Source of the DNA: Coniferiporia sulphurascens
Taxonomy: Eukaryota > Basidiomycota > Agaricomycetes > Hymenochaetales > Hymenochaetaceae
Direction of reading: 5' to 3'
Assembly (NCBI GenBank): GCA_002794785.1
Contig: NBBA01000001.1
Coordinates: 1,922,001-1,986,000 of the forward strand
Length of the DNA: 64,000 nucleotides
A program made the translations under genes and the position numbers. The notes beneath the pieces are model-generated. The model saw only the letters and a program-made list of their open reading frames with translations. It made no database searches and was not told the origin of the DNA. Numbering within the stretch: the first letter of the stretch is position 1; each line of letters opens with the position of its first letter. Positions 1 to 10,624 of the stretch are shown piece by piece.

Positions 1-2851
1 TAACCGTATACGTCTTCATCCTCAAGCCCAGCTTTATACCTTCAGCCACGTATTTCCTTCTGATACACATCAAGCCGAGTTCTTCACAAAAACTACTCTC
101 CCGTTGGTCCAGGGACTTCTACAAGGCCAGAATGGCCTCATTTTCACATATGGCGTAACCAACTCAGGCAAGACCTATACGATTCAAGGAGGATCCCGTC
201 CCAACACAGCTGGCTTGCTGCCTCGTGCACTCGATGTCGTGTTCAATAGTCTTGACGGTTTGCATAGTGACGCGCCTGTAAGCTTGAAGCCCTCGTACCG
301 CCATCAAACTAAGATCGTCCCTAGTACCGACCAGTACGCCTGGCTGGCGTTGAACACTTCACCAACGATGATCCCTATCCCGTTCTTCCGGAAATATTTG
401 ATGAAAACGCTATTGCAGCTGCCTTAGGAGAAATCGGCTTGCAAGATGCCGATCCAACGAGCGTTAAGGTTGACAAAAACTACGAATATTCAATTTGGAT
501 ATCATACGCTGAAGTCTACAATGAAAAAGTGTATGATTTATTATCGGATGATGCAACTGAAGGGGATGGATACAGTGCATGCACAACACCTCAGGGTCCA
601 AACGGCATGCCTCGTTCAGGAACCACCAAGAAGCCTCCTCGTACCACTTCTACCACATGGTCAAACCTCACAGCCTTCACTTCATCCTCTGCTGATGTCC
701 TACTCGTTAAACGCAAGGCACTCACACTGAAAAGCGACCTAGAGAGTGGTGGCAAGTATATTTCTGGGCTCAAATGTATACGTGTAAAATCTGCAGAAGA
801 AGCGAAACGAGTCTTTCGCACTGGGAATATCAACCGACGCGTCTTTGGAACACTCGCGAACGCTGTCTCCTCCCGTAGCCATGGTATCTTCACATTACGT
901 GCCGTGCGTATACACCGTGCAGACCGCAGCGATGTATCAGTTTCGCGACTGTCTATCGTCGATTTGGCTGGCTCCGAACGAACAAAAAACACGCAAAACA
1001 CCGGTGATAGGCTGAAGGAGGCAGGAAGCATCAACAAATCACTAATGGTGTTGGGACAGTGCATGGAGGCCATGCGGAGTAACCAACGACGTCTCGCTGC
1101 ATCGCTCGCTGCACCAGGGCGCGGAGCTCTCGACATTAACAATCCGGGCGCGAACATGAAGCTTGCCATTGTGCCATTCCGACACAGCAAATTGACGGAG
1201 CTTTTCCAAGATTTCTTTGTAGGTGAACATGAAGGACGTGCTGTGATGATCGTGAACGTCAACCCGTATGATACTGGCTTCGACGAGAATAGTCATGTGA
1301 TGCGATTTGCAGCACTTGCACGAGAAGTAACCACCGCACCTGCGACAGCTCCATTCAAGACTAGCATACAACCTGGACAGTCCTCTGTGCAACATGGAAC
1401 TGCGGTAAGAAAGGTGCAAGCACCCCAGCGTAGGAAGGTGACGATCTCGACGGGAGATGTGGGAGCTAGAAAAGCCAGTGAAGCTCATCTGGAGATAGTC
1501 GAAGGTGAGTGCTCCCACCTGGGTCAACGAGATCTCTCACGTTCGCTTACTTATTCTATACTTCAATCCTGTAGAAGATGAGGAATCTGACGAGGACAAC
1601 AATGAGCCCATAGACCTCCTTGTTGATGCATTATTTGAAGAACTGGAAGATCTCCGCATTAAAGTATGTACACCAGACTGGCTATTCTCAGGGGGTTGCC
1701 TGACCTGACTAATGTTGACAGCTGTACGAGTCCGAAATGCGTTGCGCCGTTATCGAGGCAGAAACGCGTGAAGAAGTCATGCACGAAATGGAAGCGCGGA
1801 TGATGGATATGGAACGCATTTTCGCTAAACGGCTCAACCATGCTGTGAGCCCATCCACCCTTTTTTGCACCTCAGCCTCATCGTATTTCATGTCTTATAG
1901 GTTGAGCAAAATGAGGCCAAGACGGATGCAAAAATCGATATGCTACACCGATTTGGTGCCTTTAACAGCAAGATAAATGATCCAGAGCCCGGTGACGCTA
2001 GCTTCGAAAGTGGATACACGGAGGACAGTCTGCAAGACGCCTCCAACACAACGCAAGAGGTTTGCTTCTCTTTTGACCATTATTATCAGCTATTTTACTC
2101 TTCCTTTGGCTTTGATATAGACTATTGATATTCGTGATAGTGAGGATGAGGACGACCTATCCGACGACCCGCTGGCCGACTCAGGTGAAGAGGAGGAAAT
2201 TTCTGTTGAACATTCACCATCAAATCGCAAGATGCTCTCCAAAGCAGAAAAGAGGCAATTCGAGTCTGGACCATCGGTCATTGGGCTTCGTGATCAGGAC
2301 ATGGTGATCGATGAAGTAGACGCGGATGAAACGATGACGATTGGAGGAGACGATGATGATGACGAGGAGGACGAAGAGGACGAAGGAAGCAACTTCCTGG
2401 ACGATGAGGCCGACGAGGGTGGCTCAAGTGATGGTACCGAAGACGACGAGGAAGACTGGGTCCCGACGCCTGAGCCCGCGTCGAAAGGCCCCAAGGCAAA
2501 GGTGGTGCCGACGCAAAAATCAAGCTCTAAGACCATCCCGAAATCATCTCTTGGAATCTCCGGCCTGCAAAAGAAAATGGATGTCCTCTCCCTGTTTGGA
2601 GATGACGATGACGATGTTGAAGATAATGTTGCTGTTGTTTCTACTGCAAGTTCCAGTCATACCGGAGCGCGTAAAAGCGAGAGTGATGATAGCGACTCAC
2701 CGGCCGGGAAGAAGAAAAGGTACGTATATTATATCCTGTTGAAGTTGACGTCACTTTATGATAATGGGGAACTTCTAGACAAACGACAAAGAAGGCGGCA
2801 GGCGGCACTGCAGGAGTGAGACGCTCGACACGAAATACTGGCAAACGCTGA
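1..2851 (+). CDS. Kinesin-6 family motor protein (KIF20/Klp9-like), 5' partial
   Basis: Microtubule motor; the first exon is cut by the window edge and reads from base 2. The motor core is visible: YTFSHVF near 48-68, the P-loop GVTNSGKT at 152-175 (the Asn-Ser form is typical of KIF20), the switch I run SSRSH near 868-882, switch II VDLAGSE at 958-978, and the helix that follows it. PFRHSKLTELFQ lies near 1177. Several introns are needed, including one between HSDAP and DEYAWL, and the last at 2720-2778. The tail has a charged coiled region, then a very acidic stretch (Asp/Glu runs, 2340-2460), and ends in a Lys/Arg-rich segment with stop at 2849-2851. Kinesin-6 proteins act at the spindle midzone; that role is inferred from family. 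Exact intron positions in the tail are uncertain. Confidence 0.9.
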
Positions 2852-2967
2852 TTTACTACTACGCAATTCTCTTGATTTTCGCACATTATCATATATGCTG
2901 TAAACACCACAATAGTACTGTACTTATCTGATTTTGGCATGACTTGACGATGATAATGCTGTAATAA

Positions 2968-3393
2968 TTACAGCCGTTTGCATATATAATGAGAGAAACT
3001 AAAATGAGTATATCTGTATTTGTGGACTTAGTGGAAATGATGTTGTCGCGTCGTGACCAGTACTGAGCCGTTGGTGCTGGGCGTATCACACACATTTTGT
3101 ACATCTACTAAAATCTTTCCCATGTATCTACTTACTACACTTACACCAAGGTCTATGAGTTGATGTTCCCAGCAAACAAAAAATTCCGAGATCGTGCCAG
3201 CACAAGTATGAGGATTTATTGACCCAGAAACACAAGAAGTGTGACACGCTTAGCGGGAGACGCATCGGAAAAACCGGAAAAGCGCCCACAGCTCAGTGGC
3301 ACGACGCGACAGCGTCATTTCCACTAAGTCCACAAAAAGAGATATACTCATTTTGATTCTGGCCAGTCTCATTATATATGCAAACGGCTGTAA
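2968..3393. repeat. Inverted repeat (~110-bp arms), MITE-like fold-back
   Basis: Bases 2968 to about 3080 reappear in reverse complement at about 3281-3393. Both arms share TTACAGCCGTTTGCATATA at their outer ends and the run GTGGACTTAGTGGAAATGA further in. There are a few substitutions and one small indel. The arms are separated by roughly 200 bp that I do not recognise. The repeat fills most of the gap between the kinesin stop and the MTQ2 start. It looks like a non-autonomous fold-back or MITE, but I see no transposase and no convincing target-site duplication. Confidence 0.75.
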
Positions 3394-3467
3394 GAGGTTA
3401 AATGGAAGGATCGACGCTAGATCGACGTGAAACATTTGATTTATTTTCACGTCTTTTCCCAGTCGCG

Positions 3468-4559
3468 ATGCTGCCCACACCAGATCTGAGTCATCTTACA
3501 ATTGAAGACTATAAACACATCTATGAACCTGCTGGTTAGTTTATTCTGGCCTTGATACTCTCTCGGAGTTGTCACTCAATTCCCGACGCCGTTCGTTATT
3601 GGATCGTGGAACACGCATATATCAACAGAAGACACATTCATTCTTCTTGACGCGTTAGAACATGACGCAGACGAATTGCGCGATGCAAGACCACGGATTT
3701 GTCTCGAAATCGGGTATGCTGCGCTCAGTCCCCTGTGCGATATATCATGTTTTATTGCGGAGGAATAGGTCCGGTTCGGGATGTGTATCCGCTTTTGTTG
3801 GGAAGATACTCGGCTCAAGCTGCAGTAGGTCCTTCCCTAGCCCCACTATCCTAGAAAACATCAATAGTGCTCAACTGAGTGTAAGTGTACCTGACTACGG
3901 ACATCAATGAACACGCGTCACACTGCACCCTCTTGACAGGACGACAAAATGGCGTTAGTACTTACTGTATTACCAACTTGATCATGTTTTGAACAGCTGC
4001 TATTTGTATCATAACCGGTCCTGCTTGGGACTCCAAAGGTTTCGATAGACCCGATCACCTCATCTCTGTTCGGCGGCCTCAACTATGGGAAACGGAACGG
4101 AGAAGTGGATCTCCTCCTTTTCAATCCCCCTTACGTACCCACCATTCCCGAGGAATCGAACGGTGCTCAGGGAGGTCGTGATATAGAGGGCTCCTGGGCA
4201 GGGGGACAGCTCGGCATGGAAATCACTAACAAGGTTCTCGACAATCTTAAAGTAAGGTCGTCTGCGCTAGTTCATCAAAACTCACAATCAGCTGATACAA
4301 ATCTCGTAGAACACGCTCTCAAACACTGGTCGTTTTTATCTTGTCGCTGTAAAAGAAAACAACGTCCCCTCGATTCAGCAGAGGATGAAGGAAGAACAAG
4401 GCTTGGATAGCCAGGTAAACCAGGTTTCCTTTTAATAACTCTTGGTCCAATATTTATTTACTCTACTTCATAACTGCAAAGATTGTACTCCAACGCCGTG
4501 CGGGACGAGAATACCTTTACGTCCTTAAGTTTTTCCACCCATCGACAATAGCAATATGA
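3468..4559 (+). CDS. MTQ2: eRF1 (release factor) glutamine N5-methyltransferase, Mtq2/HEMK2
   Basis: SAM-dependent methyltransferase that modifies the GGQ glutamine of release factor eRF1, acting with Trm112. The start ATG at 3468 gives MLPTPDLSHLTIEDY, matching the family N-terminus. Exons join at 3534/3629, 3713/3769 and about 3953/4040. The spliced protein shows EDTFILLDAL, the SAM loop LEIGSGSGCVSAF, the acidic-loop region TDINEHA and the catalytic NPPY within LLLFNPPYVPT (near 4111-4140). WAGGQLGMEITN follows, and the C-terminus ends in FFHPSTIAI with TGA at 4557-4559. An intron near 4411-4484 precedes the last exon. It is convergent with ALG10, with only 128 bp between the stops. Family function is well known; the splice model is by eye. 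Confidence 0.9.
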
Positions 4560-4687
4560 TGACTGTAGGGAACACCGGGATAGATTTTCCGGTAATAAAT
4601 AAACTTCATATCATAATATATAAGTATGTAAAGCCGAATCGAGAAATACCGCGTCACTAATCAGCAGCCGAGTTTCTAGACTTACTT

Positions 4688-6557
4688 TTACCACATGAAT
4701 CGCCCGACTCCCTCTCGCTCCATGTACAAAAACACAAACATTGTACCCCAGTTAAGAAGCGCGTACCACCCCGCTTCCACCCACACTACCCATTCAGGCA
4801 TGTCCACGATTTGTGCACGGAGTAACACGTACGGAATCAAGAAGTATCGTGGCTCTAGAAGGGGCGTTAGGAGAAGGGTTGGCGCCGCAAAAAGCGGTAA
4901 GGCGAGAGTCTGAAGGAGGGTCTGGTCCGAGCCTGCACCGAAAAGAAAACCTCGGGTTAATAAAAAAAGTTCTACGCATCAATCCTGCCTCAGCTTACCG
5001 ACGCGTATATACCACGCCCAAGCGCACGCCAGGTATCCGGGGGAGAAAAGATATGGCACAATTGGGTGAAAGCGGAAGACTCGGCGCCATACATAAAATG
5101 TATAATGCCGGTTGTCAGAGAGCAAGAACGGGTGGTGTATACTGTCGTGAAAATAGCCTCGGTAATTATATATGAACACATAAGAGTCAGAAAATTGGTA
5201 GGGACTAACGTAAACAAGTGCACCGTGATGCCTATCATAATGGTTGCCGCAATGCTGACCGCCACACGCCTTTTTTTGAAATGTAAATCGTATTATTTGT
5301 ATTTGGTTGAAAGGCCGAACAAGCTCACATTTTGCTTCCGAACATACGATATTTGATCTCTTTCAGAAGACTCGGGGGACCCCCTGGTCCACCAACAAGT
5401 GTAGGCCATCCGAGCGCAGTCGCGAATCCGAGAAAATAATACAACTGGGGAATGTGTAAAGAAGGGATGTGATTAGACTTATCTCCTGGATAGTCGGATC
5501 AGAAAATCAGATGGATCTTGTATTTATATCAAAGAAGTATGTGCATTACCAAGAACTATTCCGCCATTCCAGTAGACAAAGCCGGAGAAAAGGATCGCAT
5601 CCGCAGCGTAAGGCGCGGCGTGAGGTAGTATTTCCAGAAGAACATTTGGTAGACTTGTCAAGACTTTCAGCCAGTCCGCTATCGGAAAAGGTTCATTAGT
5701 ATCCGAAAGAAATGGACCGCGAAGAAAGACAAACAAGACTTGGCCAGCAAGGCCGGTGGGTCATGCAACGAAGATACTTTAGAGTCCGCTGGCGCACGTC
5801 GAAAATGCAGAGCCTTAAGCTGGCTGTACACGAAAGCATAGAGGACCCAGATTATGTTTGTCTGTCTAAACGTGCAGCTTACAAGACCCAACTAAATTTA
5901 ACGTCAGCTCAACCTGCATTTTGTATAAAGCCGTCACCAACTCACCGAGGCAGCGAGGACATGCCGTCCCTGCAGAGCAGCGACAACAGTGGCGAGGACA
6001 AATGCAAGACTCGGAACATCTGTGTAGTACAGAAAGCCGAAAAACCACGCAATTGGGAACAATGAAAGAGCTATTGCGTCGGAGGTAGGGGAAAGAAACT
6101 CGCGTGGGGGATGCACCCGGCGTTGATAGCTCAAGAGTCGCGTAAGTATCAGAGGAAGGGAGAGTAGTGTGACGAGGGGAGTCAAGCGTAGAATTGGTAG
6201 GGTGCATTTGAAAACAAATAATTTACTGAGAAATATACTCATAATATATCTGAATGTGGATAAGAATATGATTTATTTAGCGTAAAAAAAGGTGGAGAAT
6301 GCTTTAATGCTCACAACCCTGGAGGGGTAGTTATCTTAGGGTCCCATGTTGACCATTCCCCCTGACAATATGCCTGTACTTGTGGGACGTGGAAAGGCTC
6401 GTCCTGAAACCAAATAGTACCAGTGACTTAGTAACTAGTTTCTCCATGGAAGTTTACAATCCCGTACCATGTAGGGCTCCGTCACGAATTTGTTAACTTC
6501 CCTAAGAAGCATAACATTGGCCGCGCAGAATGCGAAATAATAAACGGCGTTCGACAT
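4688..6557 (-). CDS. ALG10: Dol-P-Glc alpha-1,2-glucosyltransferase Alg10/Die2
   Basis: ER multi-span glucosyltransferase that adds the last glucose to the lipid-linked N-glycan precursor. Exon 1 (ATG at 6557-6555) encodes a short hydrophobic N-terminus ending in TEPYM. The next exon begins [13 protein letters not shown], followed by [11 protein letters not shown], both hallmarks of ALG10. Later exons carry [27 protein letters not shown], the segment ending GGIVLG and [18 protein letters not shown]. The last exon contains [15 protein letters not shown] and ends GRFMW with TAA at 4690-4688. The protein is rich in hydrophobic helices throughout. It is divergent from CSN6, with 211 bp between start codons. 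Confidence 0.9.
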
Positions 6558-6768
6558 CTCTCCTACCAGGGAGTACTAAACGTCGAGAAGGGCGACACGT
6601 CACCCGGTTTGAAGCGCGTATCCGCGCACGCGAGCGAGGCCATGATTGACTTTAATTACGTAATGCACGTTAAGACGCGTACCATAACACGCGTACAGCC
6701 AGCTACTCCTTTGAGACCCACCTGGCCTCGGACGCCTGTTCTTGAGCAATACTTTGCTGCCCTTTACG

Positions 6769-8224
6769 ATGAGTAAAATGGATACCGATGAACTTTCGGT
6801 GGTGCTGCCGTCGACGACGGCATCCTCCTTATCCCTATCCTTGTGGGTTATTTGTGCCTTCGTTGTCTCAATGCGCCGGGACTCAAAGGGCGACACAGGC
6901 ATCCACTGCCAATCCTCAACATTTCAGAGCACTTAACACGAATGAAACTACAGAAGAATACCAATACACCATTCGGTATGACATAACCTGCGAAAATGCA
7001 AAAGTCCTCTCATGACGAGAGACTAACAGTTATTGGCGGCTTACTTGGGACGCAGAACGGTCGAGAAGTGGATATCGTAAACACTTTTGAGCTTGCCATG
7101 GATGATGAAAACCAGGAGAAGTTAAACGAAGCTTTCTTAATATCACGCAAAGAACAATGTAAGCTGTTTCACGTCAGTACAAATCTCAGTCTCTGAACCC
7201 AAGTACTGTCAGACAAACAAGTCTTCCCCTCACTAGAGCTTATCGGCTGGTACACCGTAACACAAGAGCCCACAGCGCTCCATGTTTCCCTACACGAACA
7301 AGTTCAATAAACTATGCTTCTAAGCCTCTCTGCCTTCACTGACTCGTTGCCTCCTAGTTTGTGCCATATACCGCAAATCCAATCTTATTGGCTTTTCAGC
7401 CTAATGGCTCAACCAAGTCAGACGGAGGTCAAGCTCTTCCCTTGAAGGCGTATGAACCAACTGTGGAGATCCGGGATCGCTCGTTACGGAATGTATTTGT
7501 TGAGGCTGGTTATTCTGTGGAGACGGGCGAAGCGGAGCGAATAGCCGTGGATTGGACTGCGAAAGGCGGCGAAGGTGGAACAAGTTGTAAGTTCATTTAC
7601 AAGAGTGGCAGTTGACCTTAAAACGCTCAACGAGTTCTAGTGGACTCACATTTGCAAACACAACGCGCGGCAGTAAAAATGTTACATGACCGAATACAAC
7701 TACTGGTCCAGTACGTTGCTGGCGCCGTGTCTGGTGGGTCCGCTCCCTTAATGGTTATCGCGGATACTTAATACTTCCTGCTGATACAGGGACCGCACCA
7801 AAGGACTATGCGGCCCTTCGTTCTTTGGCCGCACTGGTTGCTTCGCTACCTGCTAGTGAACATCCTGAGTTTAGGGAGGAATTTGACAAGGCAATATCAA
7901 ACCACCAAATAAACGCAAATTCGGGACTGACAACGATTTGTTGACAGGAGTACGAAGATGTCCAATTGACAGCATTCTTATCCGCCTTGACCAACTCTGC
8001 TAATATTCTGAACGAGGTATGTCGTAATGTCGCATATAATATGCATGTCTGATTGATCCTCATATTTTCCATACTCTCAGCTGGTAGACAAGCATATTGT
8101 TGTCAATGCAGGAAGCGGGAGAGACGACAGGATACCGGGAGGTATGATGAAAAGGCGCGGAATGGGTGGCAGGTCGGGTCCCATGGGTTTAGGCATGGTA
8201 GGGGACTGGGATCGCTTTCATTGA
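6769..8224 (+). CDS. CSN6: COP9 signalosome subunit 6 (MPN-domain protein)
   Basis: Non-catalytic MPN subunit of the COP9 signalosome, which removes NEDD8 from cullins. Visible family segments are HPLPILNISEHLTRMK, PFVIGGLLGTQNGREVDIVN (spanning a 54-nt intron at about 6974-7027), LELIGWYTV and ANPILLAF. The C-terminal helices include FLSALTNSANILNE. The JAMM metal residues of the catalytic paralogue are absent, as expected for subunit 6. The protein ends in a Gly/Met/Arg-rich tail (GGMMKRRGMGGR) with TGA at 8222-8224. At least seven introns are needed; the one at 7891-7947 appears to be GC-AG because reading through it meets TGA. Confidence 0.88.
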
Positions 8225-8436
8225 GAAATGTTTTAGAACAATCTGTTGTAATATTAATAATGGAGTCCACTCCTACCCGCGGACTTTGCGTGAACGGACG
8301 CATAATAAAGTCCGTGCACGGACGCGTAATAACGGCTGACCCGTTCGGACATGACGGCGAGCGCCAGCAAGCTCGTATATATTGAACTAGAAGTTCAGGT
8401 ATCTCACACGCTCTTTCTTGTCCATCAACCACAACC

Positions 8437-9255
8437 ATGAGCAAGCCAGAAGTTCTGACCCTCTCCTCCATTGTGGACCTCTTCGATCTCAAGGGTCTGT
8501 ACCTGATTGGGTACTCATGGCTCTTTGGCATGTGTGAGTTGCTCTGTTGCATTCACAAGTCCAGGGAAGTGTGTTGACCTTGAGGCGCCGGACAATGTAG
8601 CGCTTTGGGTGACGTTTTTCGGTGGTAGGTCTGGCTTAAGTGAGAAGCTTTCTTGGAACACTGAAATTTCGCTTTAGGTGTTATTGCATACAAGGCATTG
8701 CGTATGTTTAATGAACAGAGCTTGAAGTTGTCTTGGTTCTAAGTATTATGTTTCATCCGATTTCCAGCTAGGCAACAGTTTGGCGTGCTCCAACACCGAA
8801 CGTTTCCCGTGTACTTCGTGATCTCCATCGCTCTTTCCTCGACATTACTTGGCCTCTGGATGTATTCCCACCCGGATGTATTGGCGAACTTGACAGCCTT
8901 TCGCTCGGTTGACGTCGTGCAAGCATACACGATCGCGAGCATTGCGCTCTTGCAGGGTGCGAACCACTTTGTCGTCGGGCCGCTGACTAGCAAGTGTGTT
9001 ACTTCCCTCCTCCCTTATTCTTTTGACTACATAGCTCACACATCATGTATTATCAGGATAATGTTCCAGAGGCACAGGCTCGAGAAGGCAGAGGGGAAGG
9101 CTTACAACGAGGAAGGGGTCTCGAATGAAATGAAAGCTCTTAACAGGAAGTTTGGCCGGATGCACGGCTGGTCAAGTCTATTCAACCTTGAGGCCGTCAT
9201 CGCGCTTATATTCCATGGTCTGTGGATCGGCCATTACGGCCTTGGGAGCATGTAA
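8437..9255 (+). CDS. TMEM205-like (DUF4149) integral membrane protein
   Basis: Start ATG at 8437 (MSKPEVLTLSS). Three short introns in the first part join GYSWLFGM to SLWVTFFGG, VIAYKALP and RQQFGVLQHRTFPVYF. A fourth, near 8997-9057, joins GPLTSK to IMFQRH. The family signature (WVTFFGG, LPRQQFGxLQ, FPxYF) and four hydrophobic segments are clear, the last being NLEAVIALIFHGLWI. The stop is at 9253-9255. TMEM205 proteins are small four-helix membrane proteins of poorly defined function; the human one has been linked to drug resistance. A precise role here cannot be inferred. Confidence 0.85.
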
Positions 9256-9500
9256 ATCATGTGAATCACCTTCTCCACGAAATAGTTCCAGTACTTGCTA
9301 GTCAATGTCCAACGTCTGAAGATTGTTACTGTTGTCTTGTCTCCGGGAACCACTTTCATGCTTTCAATACAAATTTTATATCGTACTGTTTATCATGGGG
9401 TCCACTTTGAAAAAAAGAATAGTTGCAATGGTCGTTTTTGATGGTAGCAAAGTAACGTACTTCACAAAACAATTACAGAAAATCGTACAGGTACACATGA

Positions 9501-10412
9501 TCATGCTCCAACAGGGTTGATATTAGGCACCCAACCCTCACGCAAGCTCCTCTCTAGCTTTTCAATCTCTTCGGTGCTGCTCGCGGCTGCAATTGCCGCA
9601 CGTACGCGAGCTTTTTCCTCTTCCGTCATTAACCGACCAGCCTTGACAGGCGCTATTGCGGCCTTGGGCTCGTCTGCATGAGTAGGCGCCTTTGTGGTGT
9701 TCGAAGACACAGTCGTGGAGAGCGTAGTCGCCAGGGCGGTAAGTAAGCCGTCGGGGGTTACGAAGAGCGCATGTGCCGCCTGACGTTCCTAATTCCCGAA
9801 ATCACGTTCGTAATTTTAGAATACTCGTGTATTATAAGTAAATACACACCTTGTCCCTAATTCTCTGGAAATCAAGTACTCTGAGTGACGGAATTCTGAA
9901 GATGATCCATTCTCGATACCACTTTTTCTCTTTCACAGGGTTACTAAGCAGGGTAAGGTACTTTAATGATCTGAGCTCCTTCAGAGGCTCAAGATCACCA
10001 AGTTCGGAGACATTATTGTTGGTGAGGACAAGAGATGTTAGATGAGGTACGGAGAGGTGAAGACCCGGAGAGATAGAGGATATTCGGTTGTTGGCGAGTA
10101 AGAGAGTGCGCAACCGCCGGAGGAGGGGGAAGTTAGCGAGCGCGACAATGGAGTTGTCGGTAAAGTCGATTGCATCGTGCTGATCCTGTTTAAAACGTAA
10201 GTCTACACCGGATTTCCGGAATTGATCTGGCCACATACCTTGGTCACACCCAGATTTTCGATTGCAGGAATTTTATGGCCTGCATAATACCGTTTACACA
10301 TCGCTCCCGCCTAACTACGTAAGACAGACGCACCTCGGAGGTCGAGCTGCCTCTCTTTGATAGGGTTCAAAGAGGATGGTGATTGTGTAATGAGCTCCGG
10401 AGTGAGCTTCAT
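9501..10412 (-). CDS. LEA1: U2 snRNP A' protein (leucine-rich repeat), Lea1
   Basis: Splicing factor that holds U2 snRNA stem-loop IV together with the B'' protein. The start (10412-10410) gives MKLTPELITQSPSSLNP, then RQLDLRG, KIPAIENLGVTK, DQHDAIDFTDN and several LRR units (LRRLRTLLLANNRIS, LTSLVLTNNNVSEL, LKYLTLLSNPV). The cap motif VLDFQRI follows, and the Ala/Glu-rich tail ends in VPNINPVGA with TGA at 9503-9501. Introns fall before KIPAIEN, before DQHDAID and near 9790-9850. It is divergent from SAC1. Confidence 0.92.
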
Positions 10413-10491
10413 CGTAGGCGAAGTCGACCAGCTCGAGTCGAAGGGCTTAAAGGCAAGGTTGCAACCGAAATTCGAATTCATGATCACGTCA

Positions 10492-10500
10492 GTCACGTGA
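10492..10500. promoter_or_regulatory. E-box GTCACGTGA in the LEA1/SAC1 divergent promoter
   Basis: CACGTG lies at 10494-10499, within the 212 bp between the two start codons. It is part of a short inverted repeat (GATCACGT / ACGTGATC, 10482-10502). The extended form resembles the RTCACRTG site of Cbf1-type bHLH factors. Binding is inference. Confidence 0.35.
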
Positions 10501-10624
10501 TCTCCGCACGATTAGCGCGTTTGCTCGCCCGACGGATGGCACCACCAAGGCCAGCTGTAAGCCCGCAGCTCACCCTCGTCCGTTCCTTACCTTTTATCAC
10601 CGAAGAACTAGAAATCTCTTAGAC

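Noticed and set aside
591..1262. 223-codon open frame on the minus strand
   Set aside because: It is antisense to the kinesin motor exon, whose motifs are unmistakable; the frame shows no domain.
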